Origin: Candidatus Poribacteria bacterium
GTDB taxonomy: Bacteria > Poribacteria > WGA-4E > WGA-3G
NCBI GenBank assembly: GCA_022827625.1
Contig: JAJEIE010000004.1
Location: 123,702 to 187,701 of the forward strand
DNA: 64,000 nucleotides
Direction of reading: 5' to 3'
In this document: positions 1 through 8,421 of the stretch, piece by piece
Layout of the letters: each line of letters begins with the position of its first letter
How positions within the stretch are numbered: the stretch's first letter is position 1
Program-made: the position numbers and the translations under genes
The notes under the pieces: model-generated
The model's database searches: none
What the model saw: the letters and a program-made list of their open reading frames with translations, nothing else
Told to the model about the DNA's origin: nothing

Positions 1-364
1 ATTCATCGCACGTTCTGAAGGGCATACAACGGGCAATAAATTACCGTACTACGAACCAATAAAGTGGTTTGCCTACGGAGTGAGTCTGTTCGTAGTAGTG
101 CGATTCATCGCACGTTCTGAAGGGCATACAACGGGCAATAAATTACCGTACTACGAACCAATAAAGTGGTTTGCTTACGGAGTGAGTCTGTTCGTAGTAG
201 TGCGATTCATCGCACGTTCTGAAGGGCATACAACGGGCAATAAATGGTTTCCCTACTACGAACGAATGAAGTGGTTTGCTTACGGAGTGAGTCTGTTCGT
301 AGTAGTGCGATTCATCGCACGTTCTGAAGGGCATACAACGGGCAATAAATTACCCTACTACGAA
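1..364. repeat. Tandem REP-doublet array (102-bp unit)
   Basis: A unit of 102 bp recurs with copies starting near 1, 103, 205 and 310; the last spacing is 105. Each unit has a forward REP (GTAGTAG, then GTGCGAT-TC-ATCGCAC) and, about 20 bp on, a degenerate inverted REP of the GGGCAAT type ending in CTAC. This is the layout of a REPIN, two REPs in inverted orientation. The long reading frame across it (80-379) is a by-product of the repeat length being divisible by three. Confidence 0.85.
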
Positions 365-400
365 CCAATGGAACAGTGACCAGATTTAATAGTTAAAAAC

Positions 401-1324
401 ATGCGTTCAACAACGGTAACGTTTCCAGACAAGACAGATACAGCAAACCCATCGTCGAAGCATACGACTTTTGTGCAGCGCGTCGCCGATGTGATTGAAC
501 TCAGCAAACCGCGACTGGTCGTGATGATACTCATCACCACCGCCGCCGGTTTCTACCTCGGTGCACGCACTTTCGAGTGGCTTCGCTGCTTGCATACACT
601 TATCGGCGCAGGGTTAACAGCAGCCGGGGTCTTAGGGCTTAACCAATACCTCGAACGCGATGCAGACGCACTGATGGAGCGGACCCAAGGAAGACCAATC
701 CCTGATGGTAGGATGGGTCCGTTGACGGCACTGATTATTGGCGCTGCCTTCACGGGTAGCGGGATGCTTTATCTGACGTTGATTGTCAACGTCCTGAGCG
801 GCTTTGTTATCTCGCTGATAGTCGTAAGTTACCTGTTTCTCTATACGCCGCTTAAACGGAAGACCTCGCTATGTACACTCGTTGGTGCAGTGCCGGGCGC
901 GCTGCCCCCTGTCGTCGGTTGGGTCGCAGCGCGCGGTTCGTTGACAGGCGAAGCGTGGGTACTATTTACGATACTCTTTTTGTGGCAGCTACCGCACTCA
1001 CTCGCGATTGCCTATATCTATCGTGAAGATTACGCAAAAGCCGGATTCCGTCTGTTGCCGGTCATTCATCCCGATGGGGCAAGCACGTGCCGTCAAATCG
1101 CGTTTAATTGCGTCGCACTCCTCGGCATCGGTTTATTACCGACGTTGTACGGTGTCGCCGGTAGCATCTATTTCTTCACAGCACTGGTATCTGGGCTGGC
1201 GTTTTTGGGAGTTGGTATCTATTTGGCACGCACGCGCACAATGAAAGCCGCACGTCATGTGTTGTACGCCTCGTTGCTCTATCTGCCGGTGGTATTTATC
1301 ACGATGGCGTTGGATAAAATTTAG
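401..1324 (+). CDS. ctaB: Protoheme IX farnesyltransferase (heme O synthase)
   Basis: A membrane prenyltransferase that converts heme B to heme O for heme-copper oxidases. The 307-residue length fits the UbiA/CtaB family. The first Asp-rich motif is at residues 81-98 (N81, D87, D89, followed by ERTQGRP). The YTPLKRKT segment is near 148-155, and the second conserved acidic loop (YRED.AKAG..LLPV) is at 207-221. Multiple hydrophobic helices surround these. The N-terminal 25 residues are polar and poorly conserved, and no clear ribosome binding site precedes the ATG, so the start may lie further in. It heads a co-directional cluster of oxidase genes, which supports the assignment. Confidence 0.93.
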   Translation: MRSTTVTFPDKTDTANPSSKHTTFVQRVADVIELSKPRLVVMILITTAAGFYLGARTFEWLRCLHTLIGAGLTAAGVLGLNQYLERDADALMERTQGRPIPDGRMGPLTALIIGAAFTGSGMLYLTLIVNVLSGFVISLIVVSYLFLYTPLKRKTSLCTLVGAVPGALPPVVGWVAARGSLTGEAWVLFTILFLWQLPHSLAIAYIYREDYAKAGFRLLPVIHPDGASTCRQIAFNCVALLGIGLLPTLYGVAGSIYFFTALVSGLAFLGVGIYLARTRTMKAARHVLYASLLYLPVVFITMALDKI

Positions 1325-1338
1325 GAATTGGGCATAAA

Positions 1339-1596
1339 ATGAACGAGCCAGAGCATCGCAAGCGAAATCTTCGCCTCGGTATTATCTTATCCCTGTTATT
1401 TGTTGGGCTATTTATCATCGCAACGCGGGTAATGATTACGGGTAGCAAAATACCGCCTACTGTTGAAGGCGCGATGGAGAGCATTAAAACACCGGTTCTG
1501 GGAATCATTGGTTTTTTCCTGGTGCTCGTGGCGGTCATTGAGATTGTCCTTCGGATTCTAAAAAATCGGATACGTAAAGATGGAAACCCAGAATAA
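1339..1596 (+). CDS. Small two-helix membrane protein of oxidase cluster
   Basis: An 85-residue protein with a basic N-terminus, a transmembrane segment at about 14-33, a short loop, and a second segment at about 50-71 followed by a basic tail (positive-inside pattern). I do not recognise the family. It lies 14 bp after ctaB and overlaps the next gene by 17 bp, so it is almost certainly co-translated with the oxidase genes. A role in oxidase assembly or as a small accessory subunit is inferred from position alone. Confidence 0.7.
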   Translation: MNEPEHRKRNLRLGIILSLLFVGLFIIATRVMITGSKIPPTVEGAMESIKTPVLGIIGFFLVLVAVIEIVLRILKNRIRKDGNPE

Positions 1597-2173
1597 CACT
1601 GGCGTGCACGAGCGTCCCCCTTTAAGCAACGCACGATTAGCCGTTTTAGTCCTACTCGGTGCGGAGACGATGTTGTTCTCAGGACTCATCGGGGCGTTTC
1701 TCGTGTTTCGGGTCGGAAACGTTACTTGGCCCCCACCATCACATATCGGGATTGAACTCCCACGCCTCGTAACCGGCATCAATACTGCACTGCTGCTACT
1801 GAGCGGTTACACAATGTTCCAAGCGCATCGTGCAATTCAGGCGGATCGGGCGAAGCAGCTGCGGCGTTGGCTTCTCATCACAGGTGTTTTGGGATTACTC
1901 TTTCTCGGTGTACAGGGCAGTGAATGGGTACAACTCATTCAGAAGGGACTCACGCTCCAATCGGGTGTATACGGCGGTATTTTTTATGTCCTCATCGGAT
2001 GCCATGCACTTCATGTGTTGACTGCGGTTATATGGCTGTTGGTCGTTTACGGTCTGGCGGTCGCAGGGCGTTTCTCTGCCGAACATTACGTCGGTGTTGA
2101 TACCTGTACGATCTATTGGGTTTTTGTTGTCGCGCTCTGGCCGATTCTGTATGTATTGGTATATCTTTTGTAA
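1580..2173 (+). CDS. Heme-copper oxidase subunit III-like protein (divergent)
   Basis: A 197-residue membrane protein with five predicted helices and the general COX3 plan: LGAETMLFSGLI near the start, the paired His motif GCHALHV near 149-155, and a final helix. The usual closing motif YWHFVD is altered to YWVFVV, losing the His and Asp that are normally conserved, so this is a divergent paralogue. The COX3-like NorE proteins of nitric oxide reductase clusters are an alternative reading. A second, more canonical subunit III lies 435 bp downstream. Confidence 0.82.
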   Translation: METQNNTGVHERPPLSNARLAVLVLLGAETMLFSGLIGAFLVFRVGNVTWPPPSHIGIELPRLVTGINTALLLLSGYTMFQAHRAIQADRAKQLRRWLLITGVLGLLFLGVQGSEWVQLIQKGLTLQSGVYGGIFYVLIGCHALHVLTAVIWLLVVYGLAVAGRFSAEHYVGVDTCTIYWVFVVALWPILYVLVYLL

Positions 2174-2175
2174 GG

Positions 2176-2262
2176 GTTGTTGGTTATCGGTGATCGGTTA
2201 AGAGGCGGATCTGTTGAACCAGAATCCTCTTTAACTGAAAACTGACGACTGACAACTATAAA
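2176..2262. repeat. Heptad-arm palindrome (AAGAGG/CCTCTT core)
   Basis: The left arm is built of GGTTATC/GGTGATC-type 7-mers, followed by TTAAGAGG, a spacer of about 20 nt, CCTCTTTAAC, and a right arm of ACTGACA/ACTGACG 7-mers. The arms are complementary. It fills the gap and stops just before the ribosome binding site AAGGAAG of the next gene. Confidence 0.7.
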
Positions 2263-2276
2263 AAGGAAGTGTTAAA

Positions 2277-2558
2277 GTGAACAAATCATACTATACAAAA
2301 GCCGTATGGACTTCCATTTGGATACTCGTCATGCTCATAGTCCCGACATATCTTGAGGCGTGTCCGGGCTGTAAAAATCTTGACGATCCTATTAATAAAG
2401 GTTTTAATTGGAGCATTCTTTTCATGATGGCGATGCCGTTTACGGTTTTCGGACTCGTCGGTGGCACAGTCTATTTACATTGGAATGGTTATCGGTTATC
2501 GGTCATCGGTAGTCGGTTAAAGAAAAATATGCTACGCATCAGAAATCTCCTTAACTAA
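2277..2558 (+). CDS. Small membrane protein with CxxC motif
   Basis: A 93-residue protein starting at GTG. It has an N-terminal hydrophobic segment (about 9-27) that could be a signal peptide or anchor, then ACPGCKN (C29, C32), then a second membrane segment at about 46-68. The CxxC placed just after the first helix would face the periplasm, suiting thiol or copper/heme handling next to oxidase subunits; this is inference. Roughly the last 24 residues are translated from a heptad-arm repeat (2489-2586), so the native C-terminus was probably shorter. I do not recognise the family. Confidence 0.65.
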   Translation: MNKSYYTKAVWTSIWILVMLIVPTYLEACPGCKNLDDPINKGFNWSILFMMAMPFTVFGLVGGTVYLHWNGYRLSVIGSRLKKNMLRIRNLLN

Positions 2559-2586
2559 CAACTAACAACCGACAACTGACAACTAA
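2489..2586. repeat. Heptad-arm palindrome overlapping a gene 3' end
   Basis: The left arm repeats GGTTATC and GGTCATC 7-mers inside the preceding gene. The right arm is AACTAACAACTAACAACC and similar 7-mers in the gap. The core is degenerate compared with the other copies. It ends directly before TAAAGGAG, the ribosome binding site of the next gene. Confidence 0.65.
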
Positions 2587-2607
2587 TTAATAAAGGAGTT
2601 AAATATA

Positions 2608-3258
2608 GTGGAACACGCTACCACTTTAGATCACACTGAAGACGTATACGAACCTTCGCTTACGCCGGACAGTCTTGGGAAACTCGGCATGTGGATCTTC
2701 CTCGTCGGGGATACCATGTCGTTTGGTGCCTTGCTGGCGGCTTATGCGGCGGTCCGTGCAGGTGCCGGTGTCATCGGGTGGGTCCCGCCCGTTGAGATCC
2801 TCGGCATTAACCTAACAGCGTTTATGACATTCTTATTGATATGCAGTAGTGTCACGATGGTGAAAGCGCTGGAATCTATCCAGAACGGTAATGTTTCGCG
2901 TATGTGTACCTTCCTCGGCTTAACAATCGCAGGTGGTGTGATATTCCTCGGACTACAGGCTTATGAATGGAATGCCCTGATTAAGCACGGATTGACACTC
3001 ACTGAAATCCCTCACCACGGGTTATCAGGTGCAGCGATTAGCGGGTCAGTGCTTTTTGGACCGACTTTCTACGCCATCACAGGTTTCCACGGATTGCACG
3101 TAACAGGCGGTGTCATTTATCTCATTGTCATCTTGATACACGGCTTGCGCGGCAGGTATACGGCTGAATTTAACCATGAGGTGGAAATCGTCGGGCTTTA
3201 TTGGCACTTCGTTGACCTTATTTGGATTATGGTCTTCACCTTCATCTATCTACTGTAG
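2608..3258 (+). CDS. ctaE: Cytochrome c oxidase subunit III
   Basis: A 216-residue integral membrane protein of the COX3 family that stabilises the catalytic core of cytochrome oxidase. Visible marks are LGMWIFLVGDTMSFGALLAAY in the first helix, GFHGLHVTGG in the fourth or fifth, and the closing motif YWHFVDLIWIMVF. All family-conserved His and Asp positions I can place are present. It starts at GTG 7 nt after AAAGGAG. It is followed 11 bp later by the subunit IV gene, consistent with one transcript. Confidence 0.93.
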   Translation: MEHATTLDHTEDVYEPSLTPDSLGKLGMWIFLVGDTMSFGALLAAYAAVRAGAGVIGWVPPVEILGINLTAFMTFLLICSSVTMVKALESIQNGNVSRMCTFLGLTIAGGVIFLGLQAYEWNALIKHGLTLTEIPHHGLSGAAISGSVLFGPTFYAITGFHGLHVTGGVIYLIVILIHGLRGRYTAEFNHEVEIVGLYWHFVDLIWIMVFTFIYLL

Positions 3259-3269
3259 GAGGACTGAAA

Positions 3270-3605
3270 ATGGCAGAGAACGGACACAAAGAGCATCCAA
3301 AATACATGAATATTTTCTGGTGGCTCCTGGCACTTACTATTATTGAGGTGGCTGTCGCAATCCCTGAGTATGCTACTGTCCTCAAGGCTATATTGCTCAT
3401 CGGACTCGCATGTTCTAAGGCGATCTTAGTCGCTAACTATTTTATGCATCTGAAATTTGAGAGGAAGACACTGGCAGTTATTGTGGTAACACCTTTCCTG
3501 ATCTGTGTGCTTCTCGTTTTTGCTTTGATGCCTGACCTCACGTCAGATGATAGGCTCGACGGAATAGAGAGACCCGCCGAAGTCGTCGATACGTCAGCCC
3601 ACTAA
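3270..3605 (+). CDS. Cytochrome C oxidase subunit IV (prokaryotic type)
   Basis: A 111-residue membrane protein with three helices and the pattern HPKYMNIFWWLLALTIIEV...KAILVANYFMHLKFE, typical of bacterial COX4/CoxD proteins. The start at 3270 follows AGGAGG with good spacing. A longer frame from 3222 would overlap subunit III and lacks a binding site, so I reject it. It is the last gene before a hairpin terminator, so the oxidase transcript probably ends here. Confidence 0.9.
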   Translation: MAENGHKEHPKYMNIFWWLLALTIIEVAVAIPEYATVLKAILLIGLACSKAILVANYFMHLKFERKTLAVIVVTPFLICVLLVFALMPDLTSDDRLDGIERPAEVVDTSAH

Positions 3606-3628
3606 TTTTTTTAACTATTAACTCTGGG

Positions 3629-3659
3629 CACCGCTCCACTTCGTTTCGCGGTGATTTTT
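3629..3659 (+). terminator. Likely rho-independent terminator
   Basis: CACCGC (3629-3634) pairs with GCGGTG (3648-3653), followed by ATTTTTG. It lies 24 bp after the subunit IV stop codon. The T-run is short, so efficiency is uncertain. Confidence 0.55.
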
Positions 3660-3726
3660 GGTTAATACCAACCGTCTCTGGATTATCTGAAAACTGCACA
3701 ACCCTAAGTTATAAGAGGTTTCTTAT

Positions 3727-4338
3727 TTGATAGTTAAAAAACTTGACAGAAGCACCTGGATATGGGTAGCATTGGGTGTTATCATTCTCGGTATCGCAGG
3801 TGCCACTTTGTGGTCGGCTTATGATACTAAACCCGAAGTAACAGCAACGAAAGAGACCTCTGTCAGGGTGCCTGACTTTAGCCTGACGAATCAGCAGGGG
3901 AAGCCGTTAGCGTTATCGGATATGATGGGTAAAATTTGGGTGGCAGACTTTATCTTCACCAACTGCCCAACGATTTGCCCCGCGATGACCGCGGAGATGG
4001 CACGTCTCCAATCGGAATTCGTCGCAGAGCCGGTCTATTTTGTCTCTTTCTCCGTGGATCCAGCGCGCGATACCTCAGAAGTTCTCTCTCGCTATGCGAA
4101 GGAATACGGTGCCGATGACAGACGTTGGCACTTTCTCACTGGCGAGAAGGAAGGTATTTACGAATTAGCGAAAGACGGCTTTAGTTTAGCCGCTGGACAC
4201 AAGGGAAGCGAAATCCTTCACAGCACACGGTTTGTTCTTGTAGCATCGGACGGGCAGATCTATGGGCACTATGATAGTCGTAGCCAACCGGCGATGTTAC
4301 GCCTCCGGCGCGACATTAAGACGCTCCTACAGAAGTGA
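3727..4338 (+). CDS. sco: SCO1/SenC copper chaperone
   Basis: A 203-residue thioredoxin-fold protein anchored by one N-terminal helix (about 12-30), facing the periplasm. SCO proteins deliver copper to the CuA site of cytochrome oxidase subunit II. The copper ligands are visible: C80 and C84 in NCPTICP, and H165 in LHSTRF. The preceding IF(T)NC strand and the later SFSVDPARDT segment are also typical. It starts at TTG; no better ATG exists nearby. The next gene overlaps by 4 bp. Confidence 0.93.
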   Translation: MIVKKLDRSTWIWVALGVIILGIAGATLWSAYDTKPEVTATKETSVRVPDFSLTNQQGKPLALSDMMGKIWVADFIFTNCPTICPAMTAEMARLQSEFVAEPVYFVSFSVDPARDTSEVLSRYAKEYGADDRRWHFLTGEKEGIYELAKDGFSLAAGHKGSEILHSTRFVLVASDGQIYGHYDSRSQPAMLRLRRDIKTLLQK

Positions 4339-4607
4339 TGGATGTGAACCTCCTAATCTCCGTTGCCGCTTTTCTGGTTCATTTTCCGTTCGGTTTTTTT
4401 CGCGTCCGCTTCAAAAAATTGAGCCGTCCGTGGAGTCGGTGCCTTTACATTCCTATCGTAATTAACATCGTTGTCCGACACTTTATTCTCGATTGGGAGT
4501 GGCAAACGGCGATGGTCTACTTATGGCCCGCAACACTGATTGCTCATATACTTGGTGGTTTTCTGGGGACCCGCTACAAACCAGATAGGCATAGCGAGAC
4601 AGACTGA
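4335..4607 (+). CDS. Small hydrophobic membrane protein
   Basis: A 90-residue protein with two or three hydrophobic stretches (about 6-22, 38-50, 60-78) and a basic loop between them. It overlaps the Sco gene (GTGATG, start at 4335 or 4338), indicating translational coupling. I do not recognise the family. Genomic position suggests a role connected to oxidase assembly or the membrane, but nothing in the sequence fixes a function. Confidence 0.65.
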   Translation: MMDVNLLISVAAFLVHFPFGFFRVRFKKLSRPWSRCLYIPIVINIVVRHFILDWEWQTAMVYLWPATLIAHILGGFLGTRYKPDRHSETD

Positions 4608-4641
4608 ATAGTTGTCAGGATAAATTTTCTACAGAAACCCT

Positions 4642-4746
4642 TTCAGCCTTCGGTTTTCAGTTAAAGGGATTCGCTGTGGTAGTAAAGTTTACTGTAATCG
4701 CCACAAAGTCTTAACTGATAACTGACAACTGGTAACTGATAACTAT
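4642..4746. repeat. Heptad-arm palindrome
   Basis: TCGGTTTTCAGTTAAAGG on the left and AACTGATAACTGACAACTGG with further 7-mers on the right. The internal stem GTGGTAGTAAAG...TTTACTGTAATCGCCAC is imperfect. It fills the gap before the stress-protein gene. Confidence 0.6.
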
Positions 4747-4752
4747 TAACAA

Positions 4753-6669
4753 ATGAGGAAAAACATGATCAAGAAAATTTACGTACCCGTTGACAATTCG
4801 GACTACTCGGATGCAAGTATCGCTTTGGCGGTAGCGTTCGCGAAGAAGTTCGGATCGCAATTGGTCGGTTCGCACGTCTACGCCGCAAAAATGCACGATG
4901 TCCGCTTTAAACAGATGGAATACACCCTGCCAGAGGAGTACCAAGACGAAGTTGAACTCGAAAAACAACGCCGCATTCACGATACACTCATCACCATGGG
5001 GCTACAACTCATCTCCGATTCCTATCTGGAGGTCATGAAGCAGAAGTGCACCGAATTGGACATCCCGTTTGAAGCGAAAATGCCAGAAGGCAAGCACTAC
5101 ATAAAACTCGTTGAGGACATTAAAGCCAGCGACTACGACCTCGTGATTATGGGCGCGCTCGGTATGGGTGCCGTCAAAGATAGCCTCATCGGCGGGGTCT
5201 GTGAACGCGTTGTTCGTCGTATTAATACCGACACACTCGTCGTCCGAGACCTCGAAACCCTTGAAGAACACGATGGAAATATCCTCGTCGGGATTGATGG
5301 GAGTCCTGAGTCTTTCTCAGGTTTGAAAACCGCTATCCAACTCGGACAGAAATTCGATAAACAGGTCGAAGCCGTTGGGGTCTACGATCCGTATCTTCAC
5401 TATATCGTTTTCAATTCCGTTGTCAATGTACTGACAGAACGTGCCGCACGGACTTTCAGATTTAAAGAACAAGAACAACTTCACGAAGAGGTCATTGATA
5501 CGGGATTGGCGAAAATCTATCAGTCGCATCTCGAAGTCGCACGCGCTATCGCAAAAGAAGAACACAACTACAACCTAAAAATTACGCTGCTTGATGGGAA
5601 AGGCTACGAAAAGATTTTACAATACACCCGAAAAACAAATCCTTGGCTTCTGGTTTTAGGCAGAATCGGAGTCCACTGTGAAGAGGATGCCGACATCGGT
5701 AGCACTGCTGAGAACCTCTTACGTCTTGCGCCTTGTAATGTGCTTTTAGTCAGTCAACGCTATTTCCCACAGATTGATGTAAAAGCAGAGGAAACACTCG
5801 TTTGGACGCAGGAAGCGTTAGATAGGATGGAAAAAGCACCACCGCTGGTGCGTGGTATAGCGAAAACAGCCGTCCATCGGTTTGCCATAGAACGCGGGCA
5901 TTCGGTTATTACAGAAAGTGTCATTGACAAGGCGATGGAGGCGATTATGCCACAGCGCGCCTCTGAGAGGTTAACGCGCGTCGCGAAAGAGATCGCCGAA
6001 CAGAAAGTCCTGGAATCCGATGCCGTGCAAACCTATATTTGTGGCGAATGTGGCTACGCTGCCCATAACCAACAGCCCGTTCAATGTCCAGTCTGTAGTG
6101 CTGCACCGGAACGGTTCCAGATGGTCGATAAAGGTTCCTTGGAACATATCGCTGTGGGTGAAGGCGGGGCTGCGGAAGAAGAGACTTTTGACGGCGTGCG
6201 ACTCCAGTGGTCAGAACAGGCGAAAAAAGCACTTCGTCGTGTCCCACGCGGCTATATGCGGCGGAACGTCAAAGCGCGAATTGAGAAATCCGCACGTTCC
6301 CAAAAGATTGGAACGATTACCAACGCCTTCGCAACCGAGATCATTAATGATAGTATGGGGGAAGCTGCCGCTGTCCGAGAGGATGCTCCTGAACTCAGAG
6401 CTGTACAAGCACAAACGACAGACTCCCAGAACGCTGCCGAAGTCGGGCAAAGTTTTGAAAGTCCAGTGCAGTGGACGCAAGAAGCGATTGAACGTTTGAA
6501 CTTAGTACCTGCCGGGTTCATGCGGAATATCACACAAACGCGGATTGAACAGCGAGCACAAGAGCACAATGTCACCGAAGTTACACTCGATTTCGCCGCT
6601 CGCGTCATTGAAGACGGCAGAAGTCTGGCAAATGAAGTCCTTGGGCAGTATTATCAGCAACCGGATTAG
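4753..6669 (+). CDS. Two-domain universal stress protein fused to rubredoxin-like and PCP_red domains
   Basis: A 638-residue multidomain protein. Two UspA-type nucleotide-binding domains occupy about 5-165 and 175-335 (IYVPVDNSDYSDAS; VIMGALGMGAVKDSLIGGV; ILVGIDGSPES). A helical PCP_red domain follows at about 348-397 (WTQEALDRMEKAPPLVRG). A rubredoxin-like iron or zinc knuckle is at 427-460 (YICGECGY...CPVCSAAP). Two more PCP_red copies are near 483-530 and 571-620. PCP_red is the small C-terminal domain of light-independent protochlorophyllide reductase subunits, but no photosynthesis genes occur here. An alternative start is 4765. Redox or stress signalling is inferred from the domains only. 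Confidence 0.85.
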   Translation: MRKNMIKKIYVPVDNSDYSDASIALAVAFAKKFGSQLVGSHVYAAKMHDVRFKQMEYTLPEEYQDEVELEKQRRIHDTLITMGLQLISDSYLEVMKQKCTELDIPFEAKMPEGKHYIKLVEDIKASDYDLVIMGALGMGAVKDSLIGGVCERVVRRINTDTLVVRDLETLEEHDGNILVGIDGSPESFSGLKTAIQLGQKFDKQVEAVGVYDPYLHYIVFNSVVNVLTERAARTFRFKEQEQLHEEVIDTGLAKIYQSHLEVARAIAKEEHNYNLKITLLDGKGYEKILQYTRKTNPWLLVLGRIGVHCEEDADIGSTAENLLRLAPCNVLLVSQRYFPQIDVKAEETLVWTQEALDRMEKAPPLVRGIAKTAVHRFAIERGHSVITESVIDKAMEAIMPQRASERLTRVAKEIAEQKVLESDAVQTYICGECGYAAHNQQPVQCPVCSAAPERFQMVDKGSLEHIAVGEGGAAEEETFDGVRLQWSEQAKKALRRVPRGYMRRNVKARIEKSARSQKIGTITNAFATEIINDSMGEAAAVREDAPELRAVQAQTTDSQNAAEVGQSFESPVQWTQEAIERLNLVPAGFMRNITQTRIEQRAQEHNVTEVTLDFAARVIEDGRSLANEVLGQYYQQPD

Positions 6670-6675
6670 GAGTAA

Positions 6676-7110
6676 ATGATGAGCGAAATTCCAACAGTCA
6701 CATTCCAAATCCTCGGTCCAAATGAGGGGGCAGCGGAGCGTTCAACCCAAAGTTTGTGGTTTAAGGTAAAATCCGATCCCCCACCACCGGAAGATCTCGT
6801 TGTCGGTTTGACAGTTCGCGCATCCAACGGAGAGATTAGACAGTCCGGCACCATCATGATCCTCAAACACGAAAGCCATTCCGCAGATTTAATCTACAAA
6901 ACAGTGGAAGGTGAACTCGACATATCGCTGGAAATAGAACCTTTTGATTCACTTGCATCGCTGGAATTTCCTATTTTCACAAATGAAGGCTATGTGATAG
7001 AGGCAGGCTATAAATTTCTGAAGTACAACGTAGGAACTTTATCAAAAATAGTCCCATACCAGTGGAATGGACCTGATCGGGGCTTATGGACAGATGAGAA
7101 ACGCTCGTAG
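6676..7110 (+). CDS. Hypothetical beta-rich protein
   Basis: A 144-residue protein without signal peptide or membrane helices. Alternating hydrophobic strands (VTFQILG, SLWFKVKS, LVVGLTVRAS, GTIMILKH, DISLEIEPF) suggest a beta-sandwich. I recognise no family or catalytic motif. It begins 6 bp after the multidomain stress protein, so the two are probably co-transcribed. Its stop codon TAG lies in the GTAG foot of a hairpin repeat. Confidence 0.65.
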   Translation: MMSEIPTVTFQILGPNEGAAERSTQSLWFKVKSDPPPPEDLVVGLTVRASNGEIRQSGTIMILKHESHSADLIYKTVEGELDISLEIEPFDSLASLEFPIFTNEGYVIEAGYKFLKYNVGTLSKIVPYQWNGPDRGLWTDEKRS

Positions 7111-7129
7111 GGGTGAGATTACCTCACCC
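7107..7129. repeat. GTAG-footed hairpin at gene end
   Basis: GTAG (7107-7110, containing the stop codon) is followed by GGGTGAG, five loop bases and CTCACCC, then TTAAAAAA. It resembles the hairpins at 9317 and 9953 and could also act as a weak terminator. Confidence 0.55.
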
Positions 7130-7149
7130 TTAAAAAATGGAGGTTCACC

Positions 7150-8421
7150 ATGTATCAGACTTTAAGAAATATGCTAATATGCCTACTCGCGGTTTTTGTC
7201 CTTGTAGACAATAGCTTTGCGGGGAACTGGCACCGGTGGCGCGGACCAAACAACGATGGGATCAGCCAAGCCACTGAAGCACCTATCCACTGGAGTCAAA
7301 CCGAAAATGTCCAATGGCGACTACCACTCCCCGGTGAAGCCGCCTCTACCCCTGTCGTCTGGGAAGATAAGATTTTTCTTACTTCTGCTGATGGCAACAC
7401 CCTTGTTTTGATGTGTATCAGCACCAAAGGCAAGGAACTCTGGAAGCGGACGATAGCGCGCGGCAACCAAGTCGTTCGTCGCGGTGAAGGTAATTCTGCC
7501 GCACCTTCTCCGACAACGGATGGCGAGCATGTCTGGGCATTCTTCGGGACGGGGGATCTCGTCTGTTATGATTTTCAAGGCAATGAGGTGTGGCACACCA
7601 ATATTGCCGAGCGTTACGGCAAGTTTAACCTCTATTTTGTCATGGCAAGCACACCACTCCTCGACAAAGACCGACTTTACATGCACCTCATCCACAGCAA
7701 CGCTTGGCTTGTACTTGCGCTCGACAAAATGACCGGCGCGGAAATATGGAAACATCAGCGCGATAGCGATGCAACTGAGGAGTGCGAACACGCCTACACT
7801 TCCCCTATTCTCTACCGAGACGCGGAACGTGAATACCTCGTCGTACATGGTGCAGATTATGTTACCGCACACAGCCTCGAAGACGGCAGCGAAATCTGGC
7901 GGTGTGGCGACTTAAACCCAAAGGCAAGCTATAATTACTCGCTCCGGTTCGTCGCTTCTCCTGTCGCAACACAAGGGTTAATCGTCGTCCCATCGGCGAA
8001 AAATGGACCCGTTGTCGGCATTGATCCGGCTGCACAAGGGGATGTCACGAACAGTAAATGGCAACGCTGGAAACTCCGACAAGGCACACCTGATGTCCCG
8101 TCGCCCGTTATCCACGACGGTTTAGTCTATCTCTGTCGGGAGAATGGAGATTTGATATGCCTTGATGCTGAGACCGGTGAACAACTCTATCGCGAACGAA
8201 CGCATCGACATCGGCATCGCGCCTCGCCTGTCTATGCGAACGGATATATCTATCTTACGTCTCGAGACGGTGTTATCACTGTTGTGAAAGCCGGACGTGA
8301 ATTTGAAATCGTCGCCAGCAATGCTATGGACGAAGTTATTGCTGCATCTCCTGTCATCATTGACCAGACACTCTATCTGCGTAGTTATCAGGCACTCTAT
8401 GCCATCGGTGGCGGCGAATGA
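7150..8421 (+). CDS. Exported PQQ-like beta-propeller protein
   Basis: A 423-residue protein with a signal peptide (about 1-24, ending NSFAG). It has the quinoprotein-type opening WHRWRGPNNDGIS and repeated blades with GxExWK/R endings (GKELWKR, GAEIWKH, GSEIWRC, GEQLYRE). This is the PQQ_2/BamB-like fold. Such proteins in planctomycetes and allied bacteria are often annotated as serine/threonine kinase-like or BamB-like; no catalytic residues are evident, so an enzymatic role is not claimed. It has a ribosome binding site GGAGG, and the next gene overlaps by 4 bp. Confidence 0.85.
   Translation: MYQTLRNMLICLLAVFVLVDNSFAGNWHRWRGPNNDGISQATEAPIHWSQTENVQWRLPLPGEAASTPVVWEDKIFLTSADGNTLVLMCISTKGKELWKRTIARGNQVVRRGEGNSAAPSPTTDGEHVWAFFGTGDLVCYDFQGNEVWHTNIAERYGKFNLYFVMASTPLLDKDRLYMHLIHSNAWLVLALDKMTGAEIWKHQRDSDATEECEHAYTSPILYRDAEREYLVVHGADYVTAHSLEDGSEIWRCGDLNPKASYNYSLRFVASPVATQGLIVVPSAKNGPVVGIDPAAQGDVTNSKWQRWKLRQGTPDVPSPVIHDGLVYLCRENGDLICLDAETGEQLYRERTHRHRHRASPVYANGYIYLTSRDGVITVVKAGREFEIVASNAMDEVIAASPVIIDQTLYLRSYQALYAIGGGE

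Noticed and set aside
80..379. Open frame of 99 codons
   Set aside because: It is translated REP-doublet repeat; the protein is three copies of one repeat unit with no independent coding signal.
7321..7872. Minus-strand frame of 183 codons
   Set aside because: Antisense shadow of the beta-propeller gene, with no recognisable domain.
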